This document shows, piece after piece, positions 1 through 7,033 of a stretch of 33,257 nucleotides of DNA (position 1 is the stretch's first letter; every line of letters starts with the position of its first letter). The position numbers and the translations under genes were made by a program. Source of the DNA: Planctomycetota bacterium (lineage in GTDB: Bacteria > Planctomycetota > Planctomycetia > Pirellulales > Pirellulaceae); contig JAFLCP010000086.1 in assembly GCA_017303505.1 (NCBI GenBank), positions 1 to 33,257 on the forward strand, given 5' to 3'. The notes beneath the pieces are model-generated. The model made no database searches. It was given only the letters and a program-made list of their open reading frames with translations, and had not been told where the DNA came from.

Positions 1-354
1 CTCTGAGTTAGACTCGTCAAGGAATGTCTTGATGTCGCCCAAATGCTCTGCGATACCGGATTTCCCGAGTGGCAAGAGTGCCTCAAATTGTTGCCAATTG
101 TAAAGGTGATGCAACAAATGCCAGGTTGCCCCGCTACAAAGCCCGTTGTTAGGTTGCCGCAGAAACTGTTCAATTGACGCAAGCCAAACCAATGCAGCGT
201 CGATTCCATCGACACAAACATGAAAAGTGGCCGTGTCAATCATCTCTTTCGGAGCATCAGGAAAGCGCTTCGTAAAAGCTCGCCTCGCATCCTCAATCGC
301 ATTGGGGCGATCTAGCAAAGCGTCGATTAGTTGAAGGGCGTCCTCTCGTTTCAT
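1..354 (-). CDS. Cassette gene, hypothetical protein (C-terminus beyond window)
   Basis: This reading frame is open from the ATG at 352-354 to the left window edge, giving 118 codons with no stop. The start is MKREDALQLIDALLD. The product looks soluble and mostly helical, with a Trp/His-rich middle (TWHLLHHLYNWQQFE), and no signal peptide or membrane segment. I do not recognise the family. It is the most distal cassette visible. Its 52-nt leader separates the ATG from the GTTCGTC core of the attC on its right. Its own attC must lie outside the window. Confidence 0.7.
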   Translation of the reverse strand, partial: MKREDALQLIDALLDRPNAIEDARRAFTKRFPDAPKEMIDTATFHVCVDGIDAALVWLASIEQFLRQPNNGLCSGATWHLLHHLYNWQQFEALLPLGKSGIAEHLGDIKTFLDESNSE

Positions 355-406
355 TGGAATATCGTTTCTCTTTCAGGATGAAACTCGGGGAAAGTTGGCC
401 TCAACC

Positions 407-497
407 GACGAACGCCACCATTCATCGAGTGGCAGCAAGTAAAGTTTCTAAAGTCACAACGGCCGATCCGCCACTTCGATGCAATGGATTGTTATCC
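407..497 (-). other. attC recombination site 1
   Basis: Minus-strand ends are R' GTTCGTC (407-413) and R'' GGATAAC (491-497). Inner arms CATCGAGTGGC and GCCACTTCGATG pair. It is nearly the same site as attC 4 (2046-2137). Confidence 0.8.
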
Positions 498-527
498 GCA
501 GATTCTCAAATAGCGGTCATTGAGGAA

Positions 528-878
528 TCAAAAGCCCCGGTTACCACGAAGAAGAGCTGTTTGCACTCCTGAACGCGACCGTATTGATCGAATCAGGCCC
601 TCTGCTTGATCCGCCCTTTCACTACGGCACCGAAATCCCAAACCCACCATCGACATACCATCATCCGGACCAGTTGTATCAATAGTCAGAAAGCACTGCT
701 TGTCCTTCGAAGTGCACGAAATTGGTGAAAGAGTGGGATAGCGTTCGTACGGTGAGCGCGTTAATCGCGGAGCATTAATGAGGTCGCACAAAACGTGGAG
801 CTCCGGGCACGGACAATAGTCGGGCTCTTCAAGTGAATCGCCAGTGACGCTAGTTTTGAATTCAATGAAGGCGTCCAT
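528..878 (-). CDS. Cassette gene, hypothetical protein
   Basis: A 116-residue protein beginning MDAFIEFKTSV. Only 12 nt separate its ATG from the GTTATCC core of attC 2, so no full Shine-Dalgarno of its own is evident. The product looks soluble, with a Cys/Pro-rich stretch (DYCPCPELHVLC) near residues 20-31 and a basic C-terminus. I do not recognise the family. It occupies a single-gene cassette bounded by attC 1 and attC 2 and has no paralogue in the window. Confidence 0.65.
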   Translation of the reverse strand: MDAFIEFKTSVTGDSLEEPDYCPCPELHVLCDLINAPRLTRSPYERYPTLSPISCTSKDKQCFLTIDTTGPDDGMSMVGLGFRCRSERADQAEGLIRSIRSRSGVQTALLRGNRGF

Positions 879-890
879 AGCATGTCATTT

Positions 891-982
891 GGATAACGGC
901 GGCGTTAACTGGACCGCCGCCAATCAACATTGACTTCAGGAACGACGCGATCGGCGGCTCCGCGTCCAACGCATTGTTCTGC
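891..982 (-). other. attC recombination site 2
   Basis: Minus-strand R' GTTATCC (891-897) and R'' GCAGAAC (976-982). Arms GGACCGCCGCC and GGCGGCTCCGCGTCC pair. Close relative of attC 11 (6942-7033). Confidence 0.85.
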
Positions 983-993
983 CTTTGTACGAT

Positions 994-1557
994 TCAAACA
1001 AGCCCCGGAAGGTTGCAGCGAAACCAGTGGACGATCCGGGAAATGTGTCGTTCGTTGATTTTTCCTGCGACCGTATCACGGTAAAGACACTCTGAGAGCG
1101 CGCCTAGTTTACCAGGCAGCGAGTTCTCTGGCGGTGACCATGTCTTGCCGCTCATGTGATCGCAGGAAAAGTGATAAGTGACGCCATCAAGCCCCATATT
1201 TGGTGAATCCGAATACCGAGTACCTTTTAGCGCCAGACGGTAGATCTCGTGTAGTGTGGAACCGAGTTCAGTTGAAACGGGCGCCTCGCTCTTGATTGGC
1301 GTAATCGACTTAGACTCTTCAAGTGGCCAAATTTCTTGGTCGGCAGTAGAGGTATAGGCTGTGTAATGACCACTTCGACAACACTCAAGGACGAGCATCC
1401 ATTCGACCTCAAAAGAGGGTAGACATACGATAGTAATCACAGCTTTCGCTTTGCGGTCAACCTTGGGTTTGAGAGTCACGCCAACGGTATGAAGGTACGC
1501 ATTCAGTAACGAAAGCGATTCAATTGGCGAATCGTTTGGCTCAAGATGGTCAATCAT
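994..1557 (-). CDS. Cassette gene, hypothetical protein
   Basis: A 187-residue soluble protein starting MIDHLEPNDSP. It lacks a signal peptide or membrane span. The central part (about residues 30-70) looks like alternating strands (KAKAVITIVCLPSFEVEWMLV). The C-terminal half is polar and ends in a helix with conserved-looking Trp/His (RIVHWFRC). I do not recognise the family. The ATG sits 27 nt from the attC 3 core, and the stop is 11 nt before the R'' end of attC 2, so the cassette is almost entirely coding. Confidence 0.7.
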   Translation of the reverse strand: MIDHLEPNDSPIESLSLLNAYLHTVGVTLKPKVDRKAKAVITIVCLPSFEVEWMLVLECCRSGHYTAYTSTADQEIWPLEESKSITPIKSEAPVSTELGSTLHEIYRLALKGTRYSDSPNMGLDGVTYHFSCDHMSGKTWSPPENSLPGKLGALSECLYRDTVAGKINERHISRIVHWFRCNLPGLV

Positions 1558-1584
1558 GATGAAACTTAATGACCGATGTATAAG

Positions 1585-1655
1585 GCATAACGAATAGCAA
1601 ACTATCCCGATCTGTAGCGAAGCGGAACGATGGGATAGTTTGCTAGTCGTTATCC
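1585..1655 (-). other. attC recombination site 3 (short)
   Basis: At 71 bp this is the shortest attC in the array. Minus-strand R' is GTTATGC (1585-1591) and R'' is GGATAAC (1649-1655). Arms TAGCAAACTATCCC (1595-1608) and GGGATAGTTTGCTA (1632-1645) are a perfect 14-bp inverted repeat, the strongest stem of the array. Confidence 0.85.
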
Positions 1656-2060
1656 ATCAGTTTCTCGTTGCCACGGAATCATCCCTGCAACGCCGCCAAG
1701 CATCTCTCCGGACGGAGACCAAATGTCAATTATCCGGTGTTCCGTTATGAGATCGCACCCCTGATCGTGAAGAATCATCAAAGATTCATACGGGGAACGT
1801 AACGACGAAGTTTTGGGGAATCTTCGGAATCGATAATCAAGGCGTTCCAGTCGATCTCGTAATTTGTCTTCGCCCACGGGTGTTGGAGCGTCACATTCAA
1901 ACTCCGGATCTGCAGACGCAACCAAGTCGACTAGTTGGACGGAGGAAATGCCGAGTGTCGAGAGTGCTGCCTTCCATCGGTCGCGCAGCTCAAGCACCGT
2001 TTCACGCAATCGGTTTGTGTCGATGATCTCACTCACGTCAGGTACGGATAACTGCAGCAT
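1650..2060 (-). CDS. Cassette gene, hypothetical protein; start codon inside the neighbouring attC
   Basis: A 136-residue soluble protein (MLQLSVPDVSEIID). It shows an N-terminal helix with many Arg/Glu and a C-terminal part containing YESLMILHDQGCDLITEHRIIDIWSP split over hydrophobic and polar stretches. I do not recognise the family. The only upstream ATG lies in attC 4, before the GTTATCC crossover core, so residues 1-3 would be supplied by the adjacent attC. A GTG at codon 9 is the alternative start inside the cassette. The TAA stop is part of the R'' GGATAAC of attC 3. Confidence 0.65.
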   Translation of the reverse strand: MLQLSVPDVSEIIDTNRLRETVLELRDRWKAALSTLGISSVQLVDLVASADPEFECDAPTPVGEDKLRDRLERLDYRFRRFPKTSSLRSPYESLMILHDQGCDLITEHRIIDIWSPSGEMLGGVAGMIPWQRETDG

Positions 2061-2137
2061 TCATTGAGTGGCGGCAAGTAAAATTTCAAAACGTCGAGGC
2101 GGTCGATCCGCCACTTCGATGCAATAGATTGTTATCC
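2046..2137 (-). other. attC recombination site 4
   Basis: Minus-strand R' GTTATCC (2046-2052) and R'' GGATAAC (2131-2137). Arms ATTGAGTGGC and GCCACTTCGAT pair. Near-copy of attC 1. Confidence 0.8.
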
Positions 2138-2542
2138 GCTTGCTATCGCCATTTTGTGCACCATCATTGCTCCGTATGCAACAGCGATCGTTAGTAAGTA
2201 TACAAGCAATTCCCATGGGTTCGGAGTGATTCCGTCGTAAAATCCGCCACCAACGATCTTGAGTTCGCCACTGCATTTGGGACAGCGTTTGGAACGTAGA
2301 TTCGAGGTCGTCAATACGTCAACGACAATATAGATTCCCCATAGCGTCAAAAACGCCACGACGAAGCCGAGCACATTCATTGTCCAGTGATCAACGATTG
2401 ACGGTCGGAGGATGCGAGACCAAAATCCACCCGCGACGAGACAAGTAAAGCCGATTGGAAGTATCGACGTCGGCGAAATATTGGTGTACCGCGCGTCACA
2501 TACAGTGCATTTGTAGTCGGTAAATCCAGCACTGAAGAGCAT
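2132..2542 (-). CDS. Cassette gene, membrane protein with two CxxC pairs
   Basis: A 136-residue protein. Two cysteine pairs, C12-C15 (CTVC) and C87-C90 (CPKC), could form a split zinc ribbon. Hydrophobic segments at about residues 26-43, 56-76 and 111-128 suggest two or three membrane spans, with the cysteine pairs on the same side. The ATG at 2540-2542 is preferred to the overlapping TTG one codon earlier. The TAA stop overlaps the R'' end of attC 4. The exact family is not recognised. Cassette gene 14364-14783 has a similar zinc-ribbon/membrane layout in a different order. Confidence 0.7.
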   Translation of the reverse strand: MLFSAGFTDYKCTVCDARYTNISPTSILPIGFTCLVAGGFWSRILRPSIVDHWTMNVLGFVVAFLTLWGIYIVVDVLTTSNLRSKRCPKCSGELKIVGGGFYDGITPNPWELLVYLLTIAVAYGAMMVHKMAIASG

Positions 2543-2554
2543 CAATGATCTCGC

Positions 2555-2644
2555 TGCGAACGACCAAGTTCACGCGGCGGGCACGTTTGACGTTGATTTC
2601 AAAAGTGACGTTGCCGCCCGCTCGCGTGCAACGCCTGGTTCGCT
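2555..2644 (-). other. attC recombination site 5
   Basis: Minus-strand R' GTTCGCA (2555-2561) and R'' AGCGAAC (2638-2644). Arms CACGCGGCGGGCA and TGCCGCCCGCTCGCGTG pair. Confidence 0.75.
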
Positions 2645-2659
2645 GCTTCTCTGGGCAGA

Positions 2660-3103
2660 TCAAAGTAGATCTGCCACGAAAACGTACAAGTATCCAGCGT
2701 CTCCATATGCGATCAAGTCGCCGAATTCGCCTTCGGCTTCTTCAATAATCTCAGTGTGATCGCCAGAACGCAACCACGGAATTCGCACAAATGGAAAGTT
2801 GCGTTGCATCCATTCGACGGCATCTTCCGTTCGCGATACAGCAATATCGAAAGGAGGAACGGACAGGTCATTATCTTCATGCGGAACAAACCATTCTGCC
2901 AGTTCATCCAGAGTCATCTTTTGAATGAACCCTTGCATTGCGGAATCGTACATCTCTGTCAGTCGGACGAATTCGCCATGCGAGCCGAACGAAGTACGTG
3001 GCCATTTTGCGATATGAACGACGGGATAGTGCGGATTCTCGTACGGGACGACTAGACGTTCCGTTGGCGACGTGGCGTAAAGTTCGTCATGGGCGTACGG
3101 CAC
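2660..3103 (-). CDS. Cassette gene, hypothetical protein
   Basis: The open frame extends to 3235 but its first part is translated attC 6. I place the start at the GTG (3101-3103), which has GGAG ten nucleotides upstream and lies just inside the cassette, giving 147 residues ([16 protein letters not shown]). The product is soluble and acidic, with EAVEW-like and [13 protein letters not shown] segments and an aromatic C-terminus ([15 protein letters not shown]). No family is recognised. Alternative starts further right would force translation through a recombination site. Confidence 0.65.
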   Translation of the reverse strand: MPYAHDELYATSPTERLVVPYENPHYPVVHIAKWPRTSFGSHGEFVRLTEMYDSAMQGFIQKMTLDELAEWFVPHEDNDLSVPPFDIAVSRTEDAVEWMQRNFPFVRIPWLRSGDHTEIIEEAEGEFGDLIAYGDAGYLYVFVADLL

Positions 3104-3126
3104 GCGGTTCGAACTCCATGATAGGC

Positions 3127-3215
3127 AGCGAACGTCTGCGATGACTGCGGTCGCCGCGCGATCATCCAATGTCACAACGGCCGGTCGGCGACTCCGGTCG
3201 ATCGCTTGGTTCGTC
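3127..3215 (-). other. attC recombination site 6
   Basis: Minus-strand R' GTTCGCT (3127-3133) and R'' GACGAAC (3209-3215). Arms CGATGACTGCGGTCGCCG and CGGCGACTCCGGTCGATCG pair. The gene to its right ends inside it. Confidence 0.8.
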
Positions 3216-3644
3216 GACATTTTGATTCGATTCACCTTGCAGTTCTGGTTTAATGTGCCACAGGATGTAACCTGAGTCGGTCATTTCGCCGGCATCACAG
3301 GATGCCTTAATTGCCAAATGGAGTTCCGTGGGATCAGCAAATCCATATTTCGATTGCAGATGATTACGAGCAAAATTCTCCATCCGATGAAAATCGAACC
3401 CGTCAATTTCACCGTGTTCACCAAAATCAAAATCAACACAGAACTCAGGTGTCTTGACGGCGCATCCAAATCCATGGATGAAATACCTTCCACCAGTCGC
3501 AAGCTCTCCGGTCCCCGGTACGTCATAGCCGATCCAATCGGTGGTCGATTTCGGTCGTGGTATGCCTGTGGCCTCTAAAGCTTCGACCGCGCATCGAACT
3601 GCGTCTTGATAATCATGGATCAACCGAACTAGTCGAGTGTCCAT
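3162..3644 (-). CDS. Cassette gene, hypothetical protein with attC-encoded C-terminus
   Basis: The open frame extends right to 3803 through attC 7. The credible start is the ATG at 3642-3644 with AGGA about 9 nt upstream, giving 160 residues (MDTRLVRLIHDYQDAV). The middle contains a Gly-rich, aromatic region (GGRYFIHGFGCAVKTPEFC) and a strongly acidic segment (VDFDFGEHGEIDGFDFHRM). The last 17 residues or so are read from attC 6, so a different downstream cassette would change the tail. The product is soluble and the family is not recognised. Confidence 0.65.
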   Translation of the reverse strand: MDTRLVRLIHDYQDAVRCAVEALEATGIPRPKSTTDWIGYDVPGTGELATGGRYFIHGFGCAVKTPEFCVDFDFGEHGEIDGFDFHRMENFARNHLQSKYGFADPTELHLAIKASCDAGEMTDSGYILWHIKPELQGESNQNVDEPSDRPESPTGRCDIG

Positions 3645-3660
3645 TGCATAGGTTCCTGAC

Positions 3661-3751
3661 GCCGAACGACAAAGGTAACCCGGCGGCGGCCAAGAACCTT
3701 CGATTTCAGAATCCGCCCGATCCGCCGCTCGGGTTGACCGCCTTTTTCGGC
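3661..3751 (-). other. attC recombination site 7 (degenerate R'')
   Basis: Minus-strand R' GTTCGGC (3661-3667). R'' reads GCCGAAA (3745-3751), with AAA in place of the invariant AAC. Arms ACCCGGCGGCGG and CCGCCGCTCGGGTT pair. Close relative of attC 15 (9062-9152), which keeps AAC. Confidence 0.7.
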
Positions 3752-3765
3752 ATCTCGGTGCGACA

Positions 3766-4098
3766 TCAACGGGTACCGTCGTCGGCAGTCGCTGTCGCCG
3801 CATGCAACGGCGTTACGAGTTTTCTCCATTGCTGACATTCAGAGACAAGACCGCCGAGGTTTGCGGTGCTGACCTTGGCGGTTTGTTCGATTTGACCGCG
3901 CAACACGGAATCAACATGGCGAGCGAATTGAGCACTGAATGTCCGAAGCACATCTCCGCTGTTGGCATATCTCAGAATATCTTGTGCCATTGCTGCTGGC
4001 TGATTGCGTAGCACGCGGCGCTCGACATCGTGGGCATCAAACGGATCATTCAACTCATTGATCGCGTCAACAAGCATTGGCAAGGTGATGTGTTTCAT
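3766..4098 (-). CDS. Cassette gene, small hypothetical protein
   Basis: Start is placed at the ATG 4096-4098 (MKHITLPMLVDAINEL), preceded by GGAA about 9 nt upstream. An in-frame ATG at 4111-4113 would add five residues. The 110-residue product is helical and soluble, with PFDAHDVERRVLRNQ and QQWRKLVTPLHAAT segments. The layout suggests a DNA- or protein-binding helical fold, but this is only impression. It lies 24 nt downstream of the zinc-knuckle gene 4123-4317 with no attC between them, so the two appear to share one cassette. Confidence 0.6.
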   Translation of the reverse strand: MKHITLPMLVDAINELNDPFDAHDVERRVLRNQPAAMAQDILRYANSGDVLRTFSAQFARHVDSVLRGQIEQTAKVSTANLGGLVSECQQWRKLVTPLHAATATADDGTR

Positions 4099-4122
4099 GA
4101 TGCAAGATTCCATTGACGAACG

Positions 4123-4317
4123 TCAGCCACGGTAACAAGAGACGCACGGCGATGTTGATCCGGGAGTAATCCCAGTGCCCTTACAGATTGGGCATCGCCC
4201 CGTTCCGTTGCAGCTATAACAACGATAGGTCGTTGGGGTCGTCGCTTTGGTAACACCGCCTTGAACAGACTGCCCGGTGCCCTTGCAATGGGGACATTGT
4301 CCGCTCGATGGATTCAT
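4123..4317 (-). CDS. Cassette gene, DnaJ-type zinc-knuckle peptide
   Basis: A 64-residue peptide made almost entirely of CxxCxGxG-like motifs: CPHCKGTG (C8, C11), CYSCNGTG (C33, C36), CPICKGTG (C42, C45) and a last pair CVSC (C58, C61). Eight cysteines could bind two zinc ions, as in the central domain of DnaJ/Hsp40, where such modules bind unfolded substrates. No J-domain is attached. The ATG has a strong AGGAG 8 nt upstream. Its stop is 5 nt from a residual GTTCGTC and 24 nt from the next gene, without an intervening attC. A redox or chaperone accessory role is plausible but unproven. Confidence 0.75.
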   Translation of the reverse strand: MNPSSGQCPHCKGTGQSVQGGVTKATTPTTYRCYSCNGTGRCPICKGTGITPGSTSPCVSCYRG

Positions 4318-4430
4318 GTGAACGCTCCTTTGGCCGCTGGCCCGTGTCTGGTGTGATGCCGAACGCTACGGATCACCAAGTCGGCGCGGTGATCTCTCTA
4401 TTGTCAAAACGCACCGCTCGCCGACTTTGG

Positions 4431-5137
4431 GTGAGTAGAGTGAGTTCTCTCTTTCAAGTATAGCATAAAGCTTGAACTTGATCGATTGAGAGTCGCCCCC
4501 TCCCAGAACCGGACGTGCGCAGTTAACGCATCCGGCTCCCCACGCTGGCTATCCCGTGGTGACAATCCAACACGTTCTGCAGTCAAGTCGACTTAGCATC
4601 CAAAACCTGGCTCTGTGTCCAGAGGATGTTCGACTCAAATGCCTCCAGCGCTCGGCCGCCTTCCCTCCACCAGAATTACCCGGCTTCGTACTATGCAGCC
4701 TTCCGACTTTCCATCATCGTCTGATTGCCTCTCCTCTGCAGATTGGTTGCTCATACTCCACACGCGACAGTTCGCGCGTGAAGAATGATGGGATCTCATT
4801 GGTTGCCTTGATAACATAGTGTGTAACGCGAACGGGCCTTCGACCCAGAGTATTCCACACAGGGTCTTTCTAAGTCACTTGCCATAGCGCGACGGAGAAT
4901 GTTGCCTTCAGGTATGCACACACCCTGGGCAGGGGCCGACAGGAACAATGATTTCGGAGCTCAATACCGTTCAGGGTTCGACTGTCAGTCGATACCTTTC
5001 GTCCTCGCTACCTTTCTGTGTACGCTTCAACGTGGCTGTTACCAGACACGCTGCAACACTCGATCCTGGGCCTGTGGCTAACAGCTACCCAGACGGGAAT
5101 CGCACCCACATGTCTTCAAACCATTTCCAGTACGCAC
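4431..5137 (-). mobile_element. ORF-less group II intron inserted in attC 8
   Basis: About 707 nt on the minus strand. The 5' end reads GTGCGTACTGG, fitting the GUGYG consensus. A 34-nt domain V (4505-4538) starts GAGCCGGATGCG and ends CGTCCGGTTCT, with the AGC triad and full arm pairing. A short domain VI with a CTCTACTCAC end follows. A GTGCAT at 4914-4919 is complementary to the last six bases of the 5' exon (ATGCAC), a plausible EBS1-IBS1 pairing. No reverse transcriptase/maturase is encoded, so splicing or mobility would need a protein in trans. Boundaries could be off by a few bases because exon and intron both end in CAC. Confidence 0.85.
4505..4538 (-). ncRNA. Group II intron domain V
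   Basis: A 34-nt hairpin with arms GAGCCGGA and TCCGGTTC, then TGCG/CGCA, closed by a TTAACT-containing loop. It is the catalytic core of the intron 4431-5137 and the most diagnostic piece of it. Confidence 0.85.
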
Positions 5138-5164
5138 GTGCATGGCATGGTTCTGCCTCCGGTT

Positions 5165-5737
5165 TTATTCGGTCACGAATGCGTCGTCATTCCGGGCGAC
5201 ATACATCTTCGAATCTTCGCGAACACGTACCCGCCAGTGTACGAAACAGTGTTCGACAAATCTACAACGTTCAAATACGATTTGTTGAAGGCGATCAAGG
5301 TCTGTTTTGTTCGGAACAGTGCCAGAAATCTCAACGTTCACAATTTTGAGGTGTGTTGTTGAAATCGACAGTTCCGAAAACGCGGGGTCTTCCGCAAAGA
5401 CTGCATAAAGTTCATTGCGAGCAACACGGTCTTCAGTCTGCTTGTCTACGAATACCTGAACGTCCGAGTTGATGTACATTGGAAAGGCAAAAGCAACACA
5501 AACGGGAATCGAGAACAGAATGAGAAACACAAGTCGAATTTTTGGAACGGGGGTCTCGCGAATCGCACGCGCAAACAACGCAATCAGCATTAAGGCGACG
5601 AGAGTGTAAGTGATGGCGGCACCGGTGCCGAGAAGGTAGTTGCCCCGTAAAAAAGCAGCGAGTACGAAAGCGATGAATGCCATCCCAATAAGCAATGACG
5701 AGAGCGAAAATCGTAGACGCGGTTGCTCAGTGGTCAT
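5165..5737 (-). CDS. Cassette gene, membrane protein with three N-terminal spans
   Basis: A 190-residue protein. Hydrophobic segments at about residues 11-30, 36-57 and 67-90 should span the membrane. Residues 92-190 form a polar, probably extracytoplasmic or cytoplasmic domain (VFVDKQTEDRVARNEL) that may have an alternating strand/helix fold. The N-terminus (RLRFSLSSLLIGMAF) resembles that of many planctomycete small inner-membrane proteins. No enzymatic motif is seen and the family is not recognised. The stop lies 9 nt from the R'' of the intron-bearing attC 8. Confidence 0.7.
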   Translation of the reverse strand: MTTEQPRLRFSLSSLLIGMAFIAFVLAAFLRGNYLLGTGAAITYTLVALMLIALFARAIRETPVPKIRLVFLILFSIPVCVAFAFPMYINSDVQVFVDKQTEDRVARNELYAVFAEDPAFSELSISTTHLKIVNVEISGTVPNKTDLDRLQQIVFERCRFVEHCFVHWRVRVREDSKMYVARNDDAFVTE

Positions 5738-5746
5738 TGTTTGAAA

Positions 5747-5838
5747 GCAGAACGGCGGGGTTCAGCGAGCCCGAGCGATTGACTCAACGCAAGTCAAAAC
5801 GGCGGTTCGAGGGCTTCGTCTGCAACCCTTTGTTCTGC
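5747..5838 (-). other. attC recombination site 9
   Basis: Minus-strand R' GTTCTGC (5747-5753) and R'' GCAGAAC (5832-5838). Arms GAGCCCGAG and TCGAGGGCTTC pair. Same subfamily as attC 10 and attC 19. Confidence 0.85.
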
Positions 5839-5842
5839 GAGA

Positions 5843-6367
5843 TTATAGTCGATCGATTCGCACTTCAGGCCATTGTTGCGCTAGAAAGTTCTCAAGTTCA
5901 TCAATTCGTGCGTCTGTCCACTGGATTCCTGGAAACCCTTTTTCAATTCGACTCGATTTCGTGCCAAAGGTAACATTTAGTCGTTCAATGAGTATTCTAT
6001 GAGTTTCAGCTCTTGGATACTCCTTGATCGTTCCAACGTTCCTGGTGTCCCAAGTACGAAGACATTCCGAATTGAACTCGACGTTGAATTCAAACGGTCG
6101 TACGAACCAGACTATTGCCCGTAACCAGCCGGATGTAGCGACGAGCACCAAGGAGCCCATAATGAAAGCCCACAAGTAAGCACCATGAGTTACACCGACG
6201 AAAGTCAAGCCAGCAAAAAATGGCAGTGCCAACCCCGCAATGATCATTTGCACTTTCGTATTTCGATGATTACTTGGGTCAGTGAAAGCAAGTCTGTTTG
6301 ACGTATGAATTACCTCGGCAACACAAGGTGAGTTGGCGTATGTGGGCGGTAGGTAAGAGTTTTCCAT
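5843..6367 (-). CDS. Cassette gene, membrane protein
   Basis: A 174-residue protein starting MENSYLPPTYAN. Two hydrophobic spans at about residues 40-60 and 66-85 are followed by WLRAIVWFVRPFEF and a polar C-terminal domain of about 80 residues (FNVEFNSECLRTWDTR). The topology (short N-tail, hairpin of two spans, soluble tail) resembles PH-like or DUF-type membrane-attached proteins and also the cassette gene 13616-14230, but I see no clear sequence identity. The function is unknown. The stop is 5 nt from attC 9. Confidence 0.7.
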   Translation of the reverse strand: MENSYLPPTYANSPCVAEVIHTSNRLAFTDPSNHRNTKVQMIIAGLALPFFAGLTFVGVTHGAYLWAFIMGSLVLVATSGWLRAIVWFVRPFEFNVEFNSECLRTWDTRNVGTIKEYPRAETHRILIERLNVTFGTKSSRIEKGFPGIQWTDARIDELENFLAQQWPEVRIDRL

Positions 6368-6373
6368 TGGATA

Positions 6374-6465
6374 GCAGAACGACAGGGATCACCGAGCCCG
6401 AGCAGGTGACTCAACGCAAGTCACAGCGGCTGACCGAGGGCTTCGTCTGCAACCCATTGTTATGT
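6374..6465 (-). other. attC recombination site 10
   Basis: Minus-strand R' GTTCTGC (6374-6380) and R'' ACATAAC (6459-6465). Arms GAGCCCGAGCAG and CTGACCGAGGGCTTC pair. Same subfamily as attC 9. Confidence 0.85.
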
Positions 6466-6505
6466 GTAATTGTCCGCTTCGCCAGTTTAGTGTGCGTCGA
6501 ACGCC

Positions 6506-6922
6506 CTAAATCGAGGATGAGTCTGTATTACGAAAGACGGTGAATGACCATGTCTCGGGATCGCAACAAATCCACACCTCAAGACCAAGGTAGTCAAAAT
6601 TGGTTTGCCCCGCATGCCACGGATGTTCGAGAAAGTGAGTTTGAATACCGATTTGGTACCAAGGCGGTCCAACGTGCAGAGTGTAAGACTCATCCGCAAT
6701 GTAATACTGGCCAGTAAGTCGTGAAAGGCTGGGAAACCCGTCGTCGGTTTCAAAAACAAGTTCCGGGTTGTTGAGATAGCTTTCTACTTCCTGGTGAACG
6801 ATCTCCAACACTTCGGGATGGCGATCTCGAATTGCGTAATAGTCAGAGAGTTTGATGTGATGCAACCAAATGTCCGGTAACCGGGCATAGGACGGACGAG
6901 AAATACGCGTCACTCTAAACAA
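6506..6922 (-). CDS. Cassette gene, hypothetical protein
   Basis: The frame opens at a TTG (6920-6922), with a GTG three codons later (6911-6913) as the alternative start. No in-frame ATG precedes the conserved-looking region. The 135-138 residue product is soluble and aromatic-rich, with DIWLHHIKLSDYYAIRDRH near the N-terminus and a Trp-rich C-terminal half (GLEVWICCDPETWSFTVF). It may be a small beta-rich domain. The family is not recognised. Confidence 0.65.
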   Translation of the reverse strand: MFRVTRISRPSYARLPDIWLHHIKLSDYYAIRDRHPEVLEIVHQEVESYLNNPELVFETDDGFPSLSRLTGQYYIADESYTLHVGPPWYQIGIQTHFLEHPWHAGQTNFDYLGLEVWICCDPETWSFTVFRNTDSSSI

Positions 6923-6941
6923 GGTTACAGTCTCGTCCTAC

Positions 6942-7033
6942 ACATAACGTTTGCGTTGACCGGTCCGCCGCCAACCAACATTGACCTCACGAACGACGCA
7001 ACAGGAGGCTCCGCGTCCAACGCATTGTTATGC
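6942..7033 (-). other. attC recombination site 11
   Basis: Minus-strand R' GTTATGT (6942-6948) and R'' GCATAAC (7027-7033). Arms GGTCCGCCGCC and GGAGGCTCCGCGTCC pair. Close relative of attC 2 and one of the best matches here to classical attC ends. Confidence 0.9.

Larger units (their letters stand above)
4358..5156 (-). other. attC recombination site 8, interrupted by a group II intron
   Basis: Minus-strand R'' GCAGAAC (5150-5156) and R' GTTCGGC (4358-4364) lie far apart. Removing 4431-5137 joins 5156-5138 to 4430-4358 into a 92-bp attC with the usual length and restored arms: the joined left half ATGCAC+CCAAAGTCGGCG pairs with CGCCGACTTGGTGAT. This is good evidence that the insert is younger than the site. 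Confidence 0.8.

Noticed and set aside
4404-4817. Minus-strand 60-codon frames within the group II intron
   Set aside because: They overlap the catalytic RNA domains and lack any maturase motif.
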